Source of the DNA: a virus
Reading direction: 5' to 3' (one strand)
DNA: 30,575 bases
IMG/VR virus record: IMGVR_UViG_3300049216_000581
Coordinates: 1 to 30,575 of that record
The position numbers and the translations under genes were made by a program. This document shows, piece by piece, positions 23,336 to 30,575 of this stretch; within the stretch, counting starts at the first letter, position 1; the number at the start of each line of letters is the position of its first letter. The notes under the pieces were generated by a model. It had not been told where the DNA came from. It worked only from the letters and a program-made list of their open reading frames with translations, and did no database searches.

Positions 23336-24004
23336 ATGGACAACGCCAAACCCTTCTACCTCTCGCTCACCATCGTGGGCGCCCTCATCCATCTTTTCAT
23401 TACCCTCGCCGCGCTCTTCGGCGTGGACCTGGGCGACCAGGCCGGCGCGATCTCCAAGACCATCGAGCAATGCACGCTCGCCGGCGCCAGCCTGCTCGCC
23501 ACCTTTTCGACGATTGTCGGCCGCATCCGCGCCAGCAAGTCGATCACCCTGAGGCCCCCGCCGACGTCGGTCAATATGCTACTGGTCCTGGCAGCCGTGT
23601 TGTCGGTGGGGGTACTCTCGGCCTGCGCGCGGACAAATACGAGCTCGAATCCTCCGCCCGCGGCCGCGACTGTTACCAATTCATCCCCGGCGTCGTCCTC
23701 GGTCACGTCGTCGCAACTGGCCAACGTTGGTTGGACCGTTGCGAATTATCTCCAAACCCTAAACAACGGCACGACCATTCCTACCGTCGATCAGGCGCTC
23801 GCCGCGACCCATAACTCGGGCGATATCGCCACGGTCAACCTCGTCGCTGCGTTGGTTGGTCAGGTCGCCTCGGCGGTAGTCGCTGCGCACAACGCCGGCG
23901 CCAGCACCACCCAGACGCAGGCCGTCGTCAACACCGTTCTCGCCCCTGCAGCTGTCGCGCAGGTCGCCTCCAACGTCGCCGCCACCACGCCCAGCTCCAA
24001 TTAA
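23336..24004 (+). CDS. Holin-like protein fused to lipoprotein-like domain
   Basis: 222 residues from ATG 23336-23338. The N-terminus has a strong transmembrane helix (8-28) and a second hydrophobic segment (about 46-62) with a basic end, as in small holins. Residues 81-97 then look like a lipoprotein signal with lipobox L94-S-A-C97, followed by a Ser/Thr/Asn-rich spacer and an Ala/Val-rich helical domain. An in-frame ATG at 23576-23578 starts just before the second part, so a 142-residue lipoprotein may be made separately. Its own ribosome site is not obvious. Confidence 0.65.
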   Translation: MDNAKPFYLSLTIVGALIHLFITLAALFGVDLGDQAGAISKTIEQCTLAGASLLATFSTIVGRIRASKSITLRPPPTSVNMLLVLAAVLSVGVLSACARTNTSSNPPPAAATVTNSSPASSSVTSSQLANVGWTVANYLQTLNNGTTIPTVDQALAATHNSGDIATVNLVAALVGQVASAVVAAHNAGASTTQTQAVVNTVLAPAAVAQVASNVAATTPSSN

Positions 24005-24025
24005 GGAAAGTCACCAAGGACCACC

Positions 24026-24235
24026 ATGACCGTCGCCATTCTCGGGCTCATCGGTTCCGCTCTCACGGCGGCCGCCGGCGTCTGGAAGCTTTTTAGCGCA
24101 GACCAGGCGGCCGCCAACACGCCCGAGATGCAGCAGGCCGCGAAGGCTCAGCAGCAGGTCGATTTCGAAGCGAAGGCCACCGCAGCTCACGCCAAGGGAG
24201 ATCTCACCACCATCCGTGATCTGGAGTCGGAATGA
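24026..24235 (+). CDS. Small helical lysis-region protein
   Basis: 69 residues. Hydrophobic N-terminal helix (VAILGLIGSALTAAAGVWKLF), then a charged Ala/Gln helix. The ATG follows AAGGA by a few bases. Resembles small membrane-associated lysis proteins. The stop overlaps the following lipoprotein gene as ATGA. Confidence 0.6.
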   Translation: MTVAILGLIGSALTAAAGVWKLFSADQAAANTPEMQQAAKAQQQVDFEAKATAAHAKGDLTTIRDLESE

Positions 24236-24636
24236 AGAAACACATTCTCAGATTTCTGGATGTCTTTGCCATAGCAGGTGGCATTTCCATGTACGCGTGG
24301 AGCGTGCTTTCCCTCTCGGGTTGCGCCACGCAGATCTCACCACTTACGGAAAGCAGCTCCCCGAGCTATGACGGCAACGACCTCAACTCCGGCGTCATCG
24401 CCCTTGTGCCCGGCGGCCAACTCGTCACCCCGCATTGGCGCGATCGCTACAATGGCATGATCGCCGCCTACGGCTCGCGCTTCACCCCGGCCCTGCAGGT
24501 CGACGACGGCATTGTCCCGGCCACCGCCCCCAACGCGCCCGTCGAGTACTTCATCGACGACGAGCACGCCGTCAAATTCGACCAGATGAACGAATGGCGC
24601 AAGGCCGACGCCAAGACCACCACCGTCGCGAAATGA
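24232..24636 (+). CDS. Lipoprotein, possible outer-membrane spanin
   Basis: 134 residues. A basic start and a hydrophobic signal end in lipobox L28-S-G-C31. The mature part is Ser/Pro-rich, then folded (VDDGIVPATAPNAPVEYFID). Located in the lysis cassette, it could be the outer-membrane partner of a spanin pair, though longer than usual o-spanins. ATGA overlaps on both sides. Confidence 0.6.
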   Translation: MKKHILRFLDVFAIAGGISMYAWSVLSLSGCATQISPLTESSSPSYDGNDLNSGVIALVPGGQLVTPHWRDRYNGMIAAYGSRFTPALQVDDGIVPATAPNAPVEYFIDDEHAVKFDQMNEWRKADAKTTTVAK

Positions 24637-24983
24637 AACTCCTCTCCTTCTTTCTCTTTCTCTTTTTTGTCCTCGCGGCCGACCAGGCCCGCGCGCTCCT
24701 GGTCACCGCCACGAGCTATTCCTGGCGAGAGCCTCAGCATCGCCACTTCGGCCGGCTCAACGCCGAGGGCGGAGTACTCGACGACACCCAGGTCGCCGCC
24801 GACTGGCGCTATTACCACCCCGGCACCGTCATGTGGATCCAGGGCCTCGGCTTTCGCACCGTCACCGACCGCGGCAGCGCCATCTGTGGGCCCCGCCATA
24901 TCGATGTCCATTTTTGTTCCCTGGCGGCGATGCGCGCCTGGGGCACCCGAACCGTTCGCATCCGCATCCTGAGTCGCGCATGA
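24633..24983 (+). CDS. Secreted 3D-domain cell-wall enzyme-like protein
   Basis: 116 residues from ATG 24633-24635 (ATGA overlap); an earlier in-frame start is a shadow. A signal peptide is followed by a mature part with the 3D (three-Asp) pattern: AADWRYYHPGT (D57), VTDRGSAICG (D79) and RHIDVHF (D91), as in MltA/YocH-type double-psi barrel enzymes that cut peptidoglycan glycan strands. A lysis role alongside the M15 endopeptidase is likely. Confidence 0.75.
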   Translation: MKLLSFFLFLFFVLAADQARALLVTATSYSWREPQHRHFGRLNAEGGVLDDTQVAADWRYYHPGTVMWIQGLGFRTVTDRGSAICGPRHIDVHFCSLAAMRAWGTRTVRIRILSRA

Positions 24984-25735
24984 AATACGCCAACGAACCA
25001 CCCCCGCTTCTTGCCGCCGAGGCCCTCCGCCTCGAAGCCGTCACCACCTGCGTCGGCTTCGACGACGTCCTCGATGTCACTCTCGCCCTCAACCATCCGC
25101 ACCTGGACACGATGATCGTCGTCACCAGCCACGCCGATCGCGCCACCCAGCTCGTCGCCAAAAAGCACGGCGCCATCCTCGTCGTCAGCGATCTCTTCGC
25201 CAAGAACGGACGCAACTTCAACAAGGGCGCTGCGATCAACGATGGCATGGCCCGTTTCCAGTATCACGGCTGGCGCCTGCATCTCGACTCCGACATCATC
25301 CTGCCCGACAACTTCCGCAGGCTCCTTTTCAATCACACCCATCTCGAGCCCTCCTGCATCTATGGCGCGGATCGCATCGATGTCGTCGGCCGGGCCGAAC
25401 TGAAGACCCTCCGCGAGCGCCTCGCGATCAGCCCGCAGGCCGCCTGGGGCTTCCTCGTCGATCCCTCCCACAACCGGCCGATCGGTTGCCGGTACGTCGA
25501 CATGCTTCGCGGCTATGTGCCGATTGGCTATTTCCAGCTCTGGAATGCGGGCGCCCAAAAGGATTATCCATTTTCCCTCGGCACCGCCGCGCATGACGAC
25601 GTCCTCTTCGCCTGCCAGTGGCCCCGCGGCCAGCGTCGAGTACTCCCCACCGCTGTCTGCTATCACCTCTGCCAGCAGCCGCCGAAAATGGGCGAGAACT
25701 GGGACGGCAACCGCAAACACCCGAGGTTCAAATGA
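24980..25735 (+). CDS. Glycosyltransferase-like (GT-A) protein
   Basis: 251 residues from ATG 24980-24982 (ATGA overlap with the 3D-domain gene). An N-terminal Rossmann-like nucleotide-binding half leads to WRLHLDSDIILP, where D103-S-D105 is a DxD-type metal/UDP-sugar site. A later HDD segment and an aromatic C-terminal part fit a GT-2/GT-A fold. No membrane helix is visible. A sugar transferase inside a lysis cassette is unusual; it may modify envelope polymer, phage DNA or a virion protein. Substrate unknown. Confidence 0.65.
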   Translation: MKYANEPPPLLAAEALRLEAVTTCVGFDDVLDVTLALNHPHLDTMIVVTSHADRATQLVAKKHGAILVVSDLFAKNGRNFNKGAAINDGMARFQYHGWRLHLDSDIILPDNFRRLLFNHTHLEPSCIYGADRIDVVGRAELKTLRERLAISPQAAWGFLVDPSHNRPIGCRYVDMLRGYVPIGYFQLWNAGAQKDYPFSLGTAAHDDVLFACQWPRGQRRVLPTAVCYHLCQQPPKMGENWDGNRKHPRFK

Positions 25736-25929
25736 ACCCGGGCGCTGCGGCCGTACTTTTCGTCTATCTGCTCTGCGGCTGGATCGTCACCTGCTGGGTG
25801 CTCGCTCACGCTTACCTGAATGACGAATTTTACGACGACGAAATCGATTGGATGGGGCGAGTTTTCATCACGTTGCTCATGTTCATTCTCTGGCCGGCTG
25901 TCTTTTTCATTCCCAAGGAGGAACGATGA
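25732..25929 (+). CDS. Small two-helix membrane protein
   Basis: 65 residues from ATG 25732-25734 (ATGA overlap). Two hydrophobic segments (AAVLFVYLLCGWIVTCWVL, then VFITLLMFILWPAVFFI) separated by an acidic loop (NDEFYDDEIDW). Possible holin or antiholin. The stop overlaps the next gene. Confidence 0.65.
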   Translation: MNPGAAAVLFVYLLCGWIVTCWVLAHAYLNDEFYDDEIDWMGRVFITLLMFILWPAVFFIPKEER

Positions 25930-26048
25930 AAGACCGCTATATCCTCTACGTCTGCTTCACCGCCATCGCGATCACCCTGATCGTCGAGGGCTCCAAGTTC
26001 GTCGCCCTTTTTATCCTCCTCCACGCGGGCGGCGTGCCCGCGCAATAA
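25926..26048 (+). CDS. 40-residue single-helix membrane protein
   Basis: From ATG 25926-25928 (ATGA overlap) to TAA 26046-26048. One hydrophobic helix (ILYVCFTAIAITLIV plus ALFILLH). Directly before the endopeptidase gene. Likely a lysis accessory. Confidence 0.6.
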   Translation: MKDRYILYVCFTAIAITLIVEGSKFVALFILLHAGGVPAQ

Positions 26049-26049
26049 T

Positions 26050-26553
26050 ATGGACCAGCGTTCCCTCACCAACATCGCCGGCCTCATCCCGGCCGCCCAG
26101 GAAAAGGCCAAGGCCTTTTACGATGCGATCTATGCGTCCAACCGCCTTCCCCGCGGCTGGTATATCTCCATCATCTCCGGTCTGCGCAGTTACGAGGAGC
26201 AGGAGGTTCTTTACCAGGAGGGCCGCACGACCCCGGGCAAGATCGTCACCGATGCGCCGCCCGGCTATTCCAATCACAATTTCGGCACCGCTTTCGATAT
26301 CGGCATCTTCAACCTCGACGGCCAGTATATCGACGATCTCCCCGATCGCGGCCTCATGACGGAAGCCCAGGTCTCCTCCTATTACCGGATGCTGGCCCCG
26401 ATCGGAAAATCCCTCGGCCTCGAGTGGGGCGGCGACTGGGAATCGATCGACGACGAGCCCCATTATGAGCTCATCCTCTGGCCCGAGCTCACCGAGGACC
26501 AGCGCCTGGCCAAGCTTCGCGGCCTCCACGACCAGGGACAACCGATCGCCTAA
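26050..26553 (+). CDS. M15-family peptidoglycan endopeptidase (endolysin)
   Basis: 167 residues, no signal peptide. VanY/M15-type zinc peptidase motifs: SGLRSYEEQEVLY (R46), SNHNFGTAFDIGIF with H76 and D83, and a later GLEWGGDW...PHYEL with H138, typical of L-alanyl-D-glutamate or related peptidases. Its place after small membrane proteins is that of the endolysin, released by a holin. ATG one base after the previous stop. Confidence 0.88.
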   Translation: MDQRSLTNIAGLIPAAQEKAKAFYDAIYASNRLPRGWYISIISGLRSYEEQEVLYQEGRTTPGKIVTDAPPGYSNHNFGTAFDIGIFNLDGQYIDDLPDRGLMTEAQVSSYYRMLAPIGKSLGLEWGGDWESIDDEPHYELILWPELTEDQRLAKLRGLHDQGQPIA

Positions 26554-26565
26554 CATGGCCCCACC

Positions 26566-27201
26566 ATGCCTGACCAGCGCGCACGCCAAGGAAAAATTGC
26601 CCGGCTACCGGTTGCCATTCGCAACGAGGTAAATCGTCGCCTTTTCGAGAATGAGCCCGGAGCCAAGATCGTCGCGTGGCTCAACACTCAGGACGACGTC
26701 CTCAAAATCCTCGATGAATTTTTTTGTTCAATCCCGGTCAGTCCGCAGAACTTGAGCGAGTGGCGCCAGGGCGGCTACCAGGATTGGCTCCGCCGCCAGG
26801 AGCGCGTTGAGAACCTCAAGGACCTATCCCAGCTCGCCCTCAAGCTGGCCGAGGCCTCTGGTGGCGGAAACATCTCGGACGGCAGCGCCGCCGTGGCCGG
26901 CGGCCGCATCATGGAGATCCTCGAGAACGCCGCCGACAAGGACCTCGACGGCATCATCAAAAACCTCACTCTTCTCCGGCTCGGCGATGCGGAAAAGGAG
27001 AAGATCGAGATCCGCCGGCAGACCCTGAAGCAGCGCGGCGAAGTCATCGATCTCATGCGCAAAAAATTCCAACGCCAGACCGCCGAGCTCTTTCTCAAAT
27101 GGTACGACGACAAGAAGGTCAAGGAGACCGTCGAGTCCCGCGGCAGCAACGCCGAGAAGATCGAGGAGCTCGGCAAGCACATCTTCGGGGAGGACTGGTA
27201 A
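26566..27201 (+). CDS. Small terminase subunit, Mu gp27-like (DUF3486)
   Basis: 211 residues. Family block near the start: KIARLPVAIRNEVNRRLFE (10-28), then helices and a C-terminal segment ending in GKHIFGEDW, as in gp27/DUF3486. It recognises phage DNA for packaging. TAA overlaps the next ATG (TAATG). Confidence 0.88.
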   Translation: MPDQRARQGKIARLPVAIRNEVNRRLFENEPGAKIVAWLNTQDDVLKILDEFFCSIPVSPQNLSEWRQGGYQDWLRRQERVENLKDLSQLALKLAEASGGGNISDGSAAVAGGRIMEILENAADKDLDGIIKNLTLLRLGDAEKEKIEIRRQTLKQRGEVIDLMRKKFQRQTAELFLKWYDDKKVKETVESRGSNAEKIEELGKHIFGEDW

Positions 27202-27371
27202 TGATTTACATCACTATGGGTTCAGATCCGAAAACGGGCGTTAAAGGCTATCAGATCGGAATGGACGAGGCGGCCTTCAAGGAACTCGCTAAATCAGGCA
27301 AGCAAGCCGGCACCTGCAACTGCATCCATTCGGATTGTCGAAAAGAACGGGAAGGCGGTGCCTCGTGCTGA
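27201..27371 (+). CDS. Small Cys-containing protein between terminase genes
   Basis: 56 residues. N-terminal beta-like segment, then a helix and a Cys cluster (CNCIHSDC plus a C-terminal Cys) that may bind zinc. TAATG overlap with TerS, and its stop overlaps the TerL start region. Unknown family; terminase accessory by position. Confidence 0.55.
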   Translation: MIYITMGSDPKTGVKGYQIGMDEAAFKELAKSGKQAGTCNCIHSDCRKEREGGASC

Positions 27372-28957
27372 GGCCCCTCGCTTACGAACGCGAGCCGATC
27401 CGCCAGGATGACGCCGGCCGCATGTTCCTGTTGTGGCGGCGCCAGGGTCACAAGACCACCACCCTCGCCAAAAAGGCCCTCCGCTTCATGATGAAAAAGC
27501 GCGGCGGCCTGGTCACCTTCGCGTCCGCGTCACTCCTCGTCGGCAGCGAACTGATCGTCCGCGAAGGCCAGGTCATCGAGTCGGCCCGCGAGAAGGTCAT
27601 CAAGGACGCCGCCGTGCTCAAGGCCACCTTCGACGAGGTCCGCAAGGAAGCCGCCACGGCGCAGATGGATTTCAAGAGCAACGGCGATGGCCTCAAGGCG
27701 GAGGATTTCACCGATCTCTTCGAGCAGCAAAAGCTCGAGGCCCGGATCTGGCATTCGAAGACCGTTTTCTCCCGCACCATCATCATCGCGCCCAACCCGG
27801 CCACCGCCCGCAGCTGGTCCGGCTGCGTCTTCATCGACGAGGCCGGCCACGTCGCCAAGCTCGCCGATCTCCTCGAGGCCATGGAGCCCATCATGTCGAG
27901 CGATCCCGGGTTCCGCCTCCTCATGGCCGGCACCCCGCCGAACGACGAGGCCCATTTCAGCTACGAGTTGACGCTTCCCCCGGAGGGCACGACGTTTTCG
28001 CCCGACCCGAAGGGTCACTGGTATACCAGCCAGGCCGGACTCCTCGTCCACCGCGTTGACTCCTGGGACGCGGCCGCCGCAGGCCTCAAGACCTTCGACC
28101 TCGACACCCGCGAGGAAGTCACCCCCGAGCAGCACCGCGCCAAGGCCTTCGACCGCGATGCCTGGGACCGCAACTACGGGCTTATCTTCAAGCATGGCGG
28201 CACCAACGCCATCTCCCTCATGCTGGTCAACCACGCCATGGTCTCCGGCCGGGATGAGTGCGTCTTCTGCGAGGACGATCTCAATCTCGACTGGCGCAAG
28301 AATCTCGGCAACGGCCGCATCGCCGTTGGCTACGATATCGCCACCACCGAAAAGAAGACGAGCAACCCCGGCTCGCTCGCCGTCGTCGAGCAGCTCGGCA
28401 ACCGCTTTTTCGCCCGGCTCATCCTCGTCTTCAAGACTGCCGATCCCGAGAAGGCCCGGTCCTTCATCAAGGAGGTCCTCGATCTCCGAGGCAACCGCCG
28501 CGCGCGCCGGCTCTGCATCGATGCCACCAACGAGCGCTTCTTTGCCACGGAGATCAAAAAGGAGCTCATCGGCCAGGTCATTTGCGAGCTCGTCATCGCC
28601 AGCGAAAAAACCGTCTACGGCGGCGAGGAGCTGCTCTACAAGACCTACCTCGGCCAGCTGCTCGTCAACCAGATGGAGGACGGATTACTCGCGTTGCCTG
28701 AGGCGCGGTACGTGAAAGATGACTTCCGCCTGGTCCGCAAGGAAAAGGGCGGCTTCGAAACCGACATCGACAACCAGGGCCGTCACGGCGACACCTTCGA
28801 TTCCGTCAAGCTCGCCCTCCATGGCCTCATGTCCCGCGGTGGTCCGGTCGCGGCCGAGGCCGTATCCGTTGGCGGGATCGGCGCGCCCGTGGCCCGGGGA
28901 AAATGGAAAAACCCATTTCTGAAAATGATCGATCGGAGGCCCAAGCTCTATGTCTAA
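27365..28957 (+). CDS. Large terminase, Mu gp28-like
   Basis: 530 residues from GTG 27365-27367; an upstream ATT in frame is less likely. ATPase: Walker A RRQGHKTTT (25-33), Walker B CVFIDEA (154-160), coupling motif LLMAGTPP (186-192). Nuclease: D324 in VGYDIATT, D386 in RLCIDATNE, and D476/D479 in RHGDTFDS. It packages DNA into the head. The stop overlaps the portal ATG. Confidence 0.93.
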   Translation: MLRPLAYEREPIRQDDAGRMFLLWRRQGHKTTTLAKKALRFMMKKRGGLVTFASASLLVGSELIVREGQVIESAREKVIKDAAVLKATFDEVRKEAATAQMDFKSNGDGLKAEDFTDLFEQQKLEARIWHSKTVFSRTIIIAPNPATARSWSGCVFIDEAGHVAKLADLLEAMEPIMSSDPGFRLLMAGTPPNDEAHFSYELTLPPEGTTFSPDPKGHWYTSQAGLLVHRVDSWDAAAAGLKTFDLDTREEVTPEQHRAKAFDRDAWDRNYGLIFKHGGTNAISLMLVNHAMVSGRDECVFCEDDLNLDWRKNLGNGRIAVGYDIATTEKKTSNPGSLAVVEQLGNRFFARLILVFKTADPEKARSFIKEVLDLRGNRRARRLCIDATNERFFATEIKKELIGQVICELVIASEKTVYGGEELLYKTYLGQLLVNQMEDGLLALPEARYVKDDFRLVRKEKGGFETDIDNQGRHGDTFDSVKLALHGLMSRGGPVAAEAVSVGGIGAPVARGKWKNPFLKMIDRRPKLYV

Positions 28958-30575
28958 ACCATCTCAACCCATTCGCGACGCTCTTTCCAAATTCGCCCAG
29001 TGGCTCATTCCCACCACCAGCCGCAAAGCCTTTTACAACTGGCGTGCCAGCGAGCCCAGCTTCGAAACCTCCTACCTCGACGTCGATCGGCTGCGCAATT
29101 TGCTTCTCAGCGCCGAGACCGGCAACGTCCGCGATCTCTTCGGCGTCTACCGCGACGTCCTCATTGTCGATAGCCATATCCAGGCCGAGTTCAACAAGCG
29201 GAAGCTCGCCCTCCTGGGCGACACGCTCTCCATCCAGCCGTTCCAAAAAGGGAACAACGATGACCTCAAGGCCGCCGATTTCATCAAGAGCCAGTTCCTC
29301 GATTTCGACGGCCGACTCACCGCCTGCAATCATCTCCTGGATAGCATTCTCTGGCCCCTCTCGCTCGTGGAGAAGGTCTACAAGCCCAGCTCGACCAAGG
29401 GCGTACGGTATGATCTCGCCGCGCTCAATACCGTCCAGGCCAACGATCTCGATTTCACCACCGGCTGGCTTCGTCTTCGCCGCCTCGACCAGCATGGCGG
29501 CTACCTCACCGGTGACCTCGAGGACCCGGATCCCAACCGTTACATCATCCACCGCGGCCATCTTCTCAACCACGCTGATTTCTGGGGCGGTCCTTTTCGT
29601 TGCATCCTCTATTGGTGGCTGCTCCGCACCATGAGCCGCGACTGGTGGGCCCGCTTCCTCGAGCGTTACGGCTCGCCCTTCATCGTCGGCAAATACGATC
29701 AGTCCGATGATGAGTCCCGCGCCATTCTGAGCAACGCTTTCTCGGCCGCCTCCAAAATCTTTGGTCTGGTCATCAGCCGTGAGACCGAGGTCGAGCTCAT
29801 CGAATCCGCGGCCGCTCAGACCGGCGAGGCATTCCGCCTCTTCATGCACGAGGCGTGCAACGATGAGATCTCACGCTTCATCGTCGGCCAGACCGCCAGC
29901 TCCAACATGCATTCCACCGGCCTCGGTTCCGGCGTCAGCAAGCAGCACGAGAACGTGCGCCAGGACATCCGGCAGTTCGACTCCATGCTCCTCGGTAACA
30001 CGCTTCGCCAGCAGCTCTTCCGACCCCTTTTGCTCATCAACGGCTTTGCCGGCCGTCCGCCCAAGGCGATCTGGGGCGGTCTCTCACCCGACGACCAGGA
30101 ATCGATGGGCCAACTCCTGGCCAACCTCGCCCAGGCGAACCTCGAGCCGACCGACGAGGGCGTCGATGCTCTCTCCGAGCAATTCGGAATCCCGCTGCAA
30201 CGCAAGGCGCCCCCGGTGCCGGCCTTCGATCCAGGCGGTGGCCCGGGTTTTCAGGAGCCCGGGGGCCTGCCGCTGGCCGCCCGGGCGCTCCCGCCCCAGG
30301 TCGCGGCTTCCCTCCGGGCAATCGACCAGATCGCGGCAACGGCCGCCCCTGATCTCGCGCGGGCTTTCCGCGACGAGCTCGCGGAGATCCCGCGGATCGT
30401 CCGCGATAGTACCTCGCCGGCAGATTGCGAACGCCGGCTGGCCCATTTCTTCGCCACCTACCGGCCCGGCCGATCCGCCCAGGTCCTCGAGCCCAGCATC
30501 CTGAGCGCCGCCGCCAACGGTGCCGTCTCGCGGTCCGGTCAATCTCTCCAACCCCTTTCCTGTGCGGCGGCCTAG
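28950..30575 (+). CDS. Portal protein, Mu gp29-like (DUF935)
   Basis: 541 residues. DUF935 pattern: NVRDLFGVYRDVLIVDSHIQ near 50-70, LSLVEKVYKP near 131-140, DWWARFLERYGSPFIVGKY near 230-250, and a helical QLLANLAQANL segment. Forms the portal ring. The TAG stop is the last codon of the window. MuF would normally follow; here it is on the other arm. Confidence 0.92.
   Translation: MSKPSQPIRDALSKFAQWLIPTTSRKAFYNWRASEPSFETSYLDVDRLRNLLLSAETGNVRDLFGVYRDVLIVDSHIQAEFNKRKLALLGDTLSIQPFQKGNNDDLKAADFIKSQFLDFDGRLTACNHLLDSILWPLSLVEKVYKPSSTKGVRYDLAALNTVQANDLDFTTGWLRLRRLDQHGGYLTGDLEDPDPNRYIIHRGHLLNHADFWGGPFRCILYWWLLRTMSRDWWARFLERYGSPFIVGKYDQSDDESRAILSNAFSAASKIFGLVISRETEVELIESAAAQTGEAFRLFMHEACNDEISRFIVGQTASSNMHSTGLGSGVSKQHENVRQDIRQFDSMLLGNTLRQQLFRPLLLINGFAGRPPKAIWGGLSPDDQESMGQLLANLAQANLEPTDEGVDALSEQFGIPLQRKAPPVPAFDPGGGPGFQEPGGLPLAARALPPQVAASLRAIDQIAATAAPDLARAFRDELAEIPRIVRDSTSPADCERRLAHFFATYRPGRSAQVLEPSILSAAANGAVSRSGQSLQPLSCAAA

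Noticed and set aside
24812-25720. Minus-strand frame of 302 codons
   Set aside because: Opposite the glycosyltransferase-like gene, which has overlap signals and a DxD motif; the antisense frame has none.

Overview
The window is most of a transposable, Mu-like temperate phage (a prophage or a phage contig). It carries a MuA-type DDE transposase, a MuB-type AAA ATPase, a short Gam-like protein, a LexA-type repressor beside a Ner-like HTH protein, and a recognisable Mu-type head set: gp27/gp28 terminase, gp29/DUF935 portal, MuF, gpG, protease I, gpT capsid and gp36. The DNA is GC-rich and tightly packed, with neighbouring genes usually joined by ATGA, GTGA or TAATG overlaps. The host cannot be fixed from the sequence. 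A GC-rich Gram-negative-type host fits the lipoprotein lipoboxes and the M15 endolysin. No host genes, tRNA genes, rRNA genes, CRISPR arrays or phage end repeats were seen, so neither phage end appears to be inside the window. Both edges fall exactly on gene stop codons.

Layout: a genetic switch lies at about 21.4 kb. Leftward (minus strand) from it run the Ner-like gene, a ParB-like gene, an unknown gene, transposase, two small genes, MuB, then a block of about 14 small early/middle genes (AP2-like, Lar-like zinc ribbon, Gam-like, a hidden 31-codon membrane peptide, a GemA-position protein, winged-helix proteins). Next, still leftward, come MuF, gpG, protease, decoration protein, major capsid, head-tail connector genes, tail tube, a tail chaperone with a -1 frameshift site, the tape measure and three tail-distal genes up to base 1. 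No tail-sheath gene is seen between connector and tape measure, so the tail is probably non-contractile.

Rightward (plus strand) from the switch run the repressor, a secreted protein, a lysis cassette (membrane proteins, a holin-like/lipoprotein fusion, a second lipoprotein, a 3D-domain wall enzyme, a glycosyltransferase-like protein, two tiny membrane proteins, an M15 endopeptidase), and then small terminase, large terminase and portal up to the last base. The packaging genes and portal are therefore on the opposite arm and strand from MuF, protease and capsid, whereas in Mu they are adjacent and collinear. This split is the most striking feature of the window.

Regulation: the intergenic region holds a good sigma70-type leftward promoter (TTGACG, 17-bp spacer, TATTTA). 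A TGCTC-N6-GAGCA palindrome covers its start point, an identical palindrome lies inside the repressor gene, and a half-site lies in the promoter spacer. This suggests a repressor/Ner control circuit for the leftward lytic operon.
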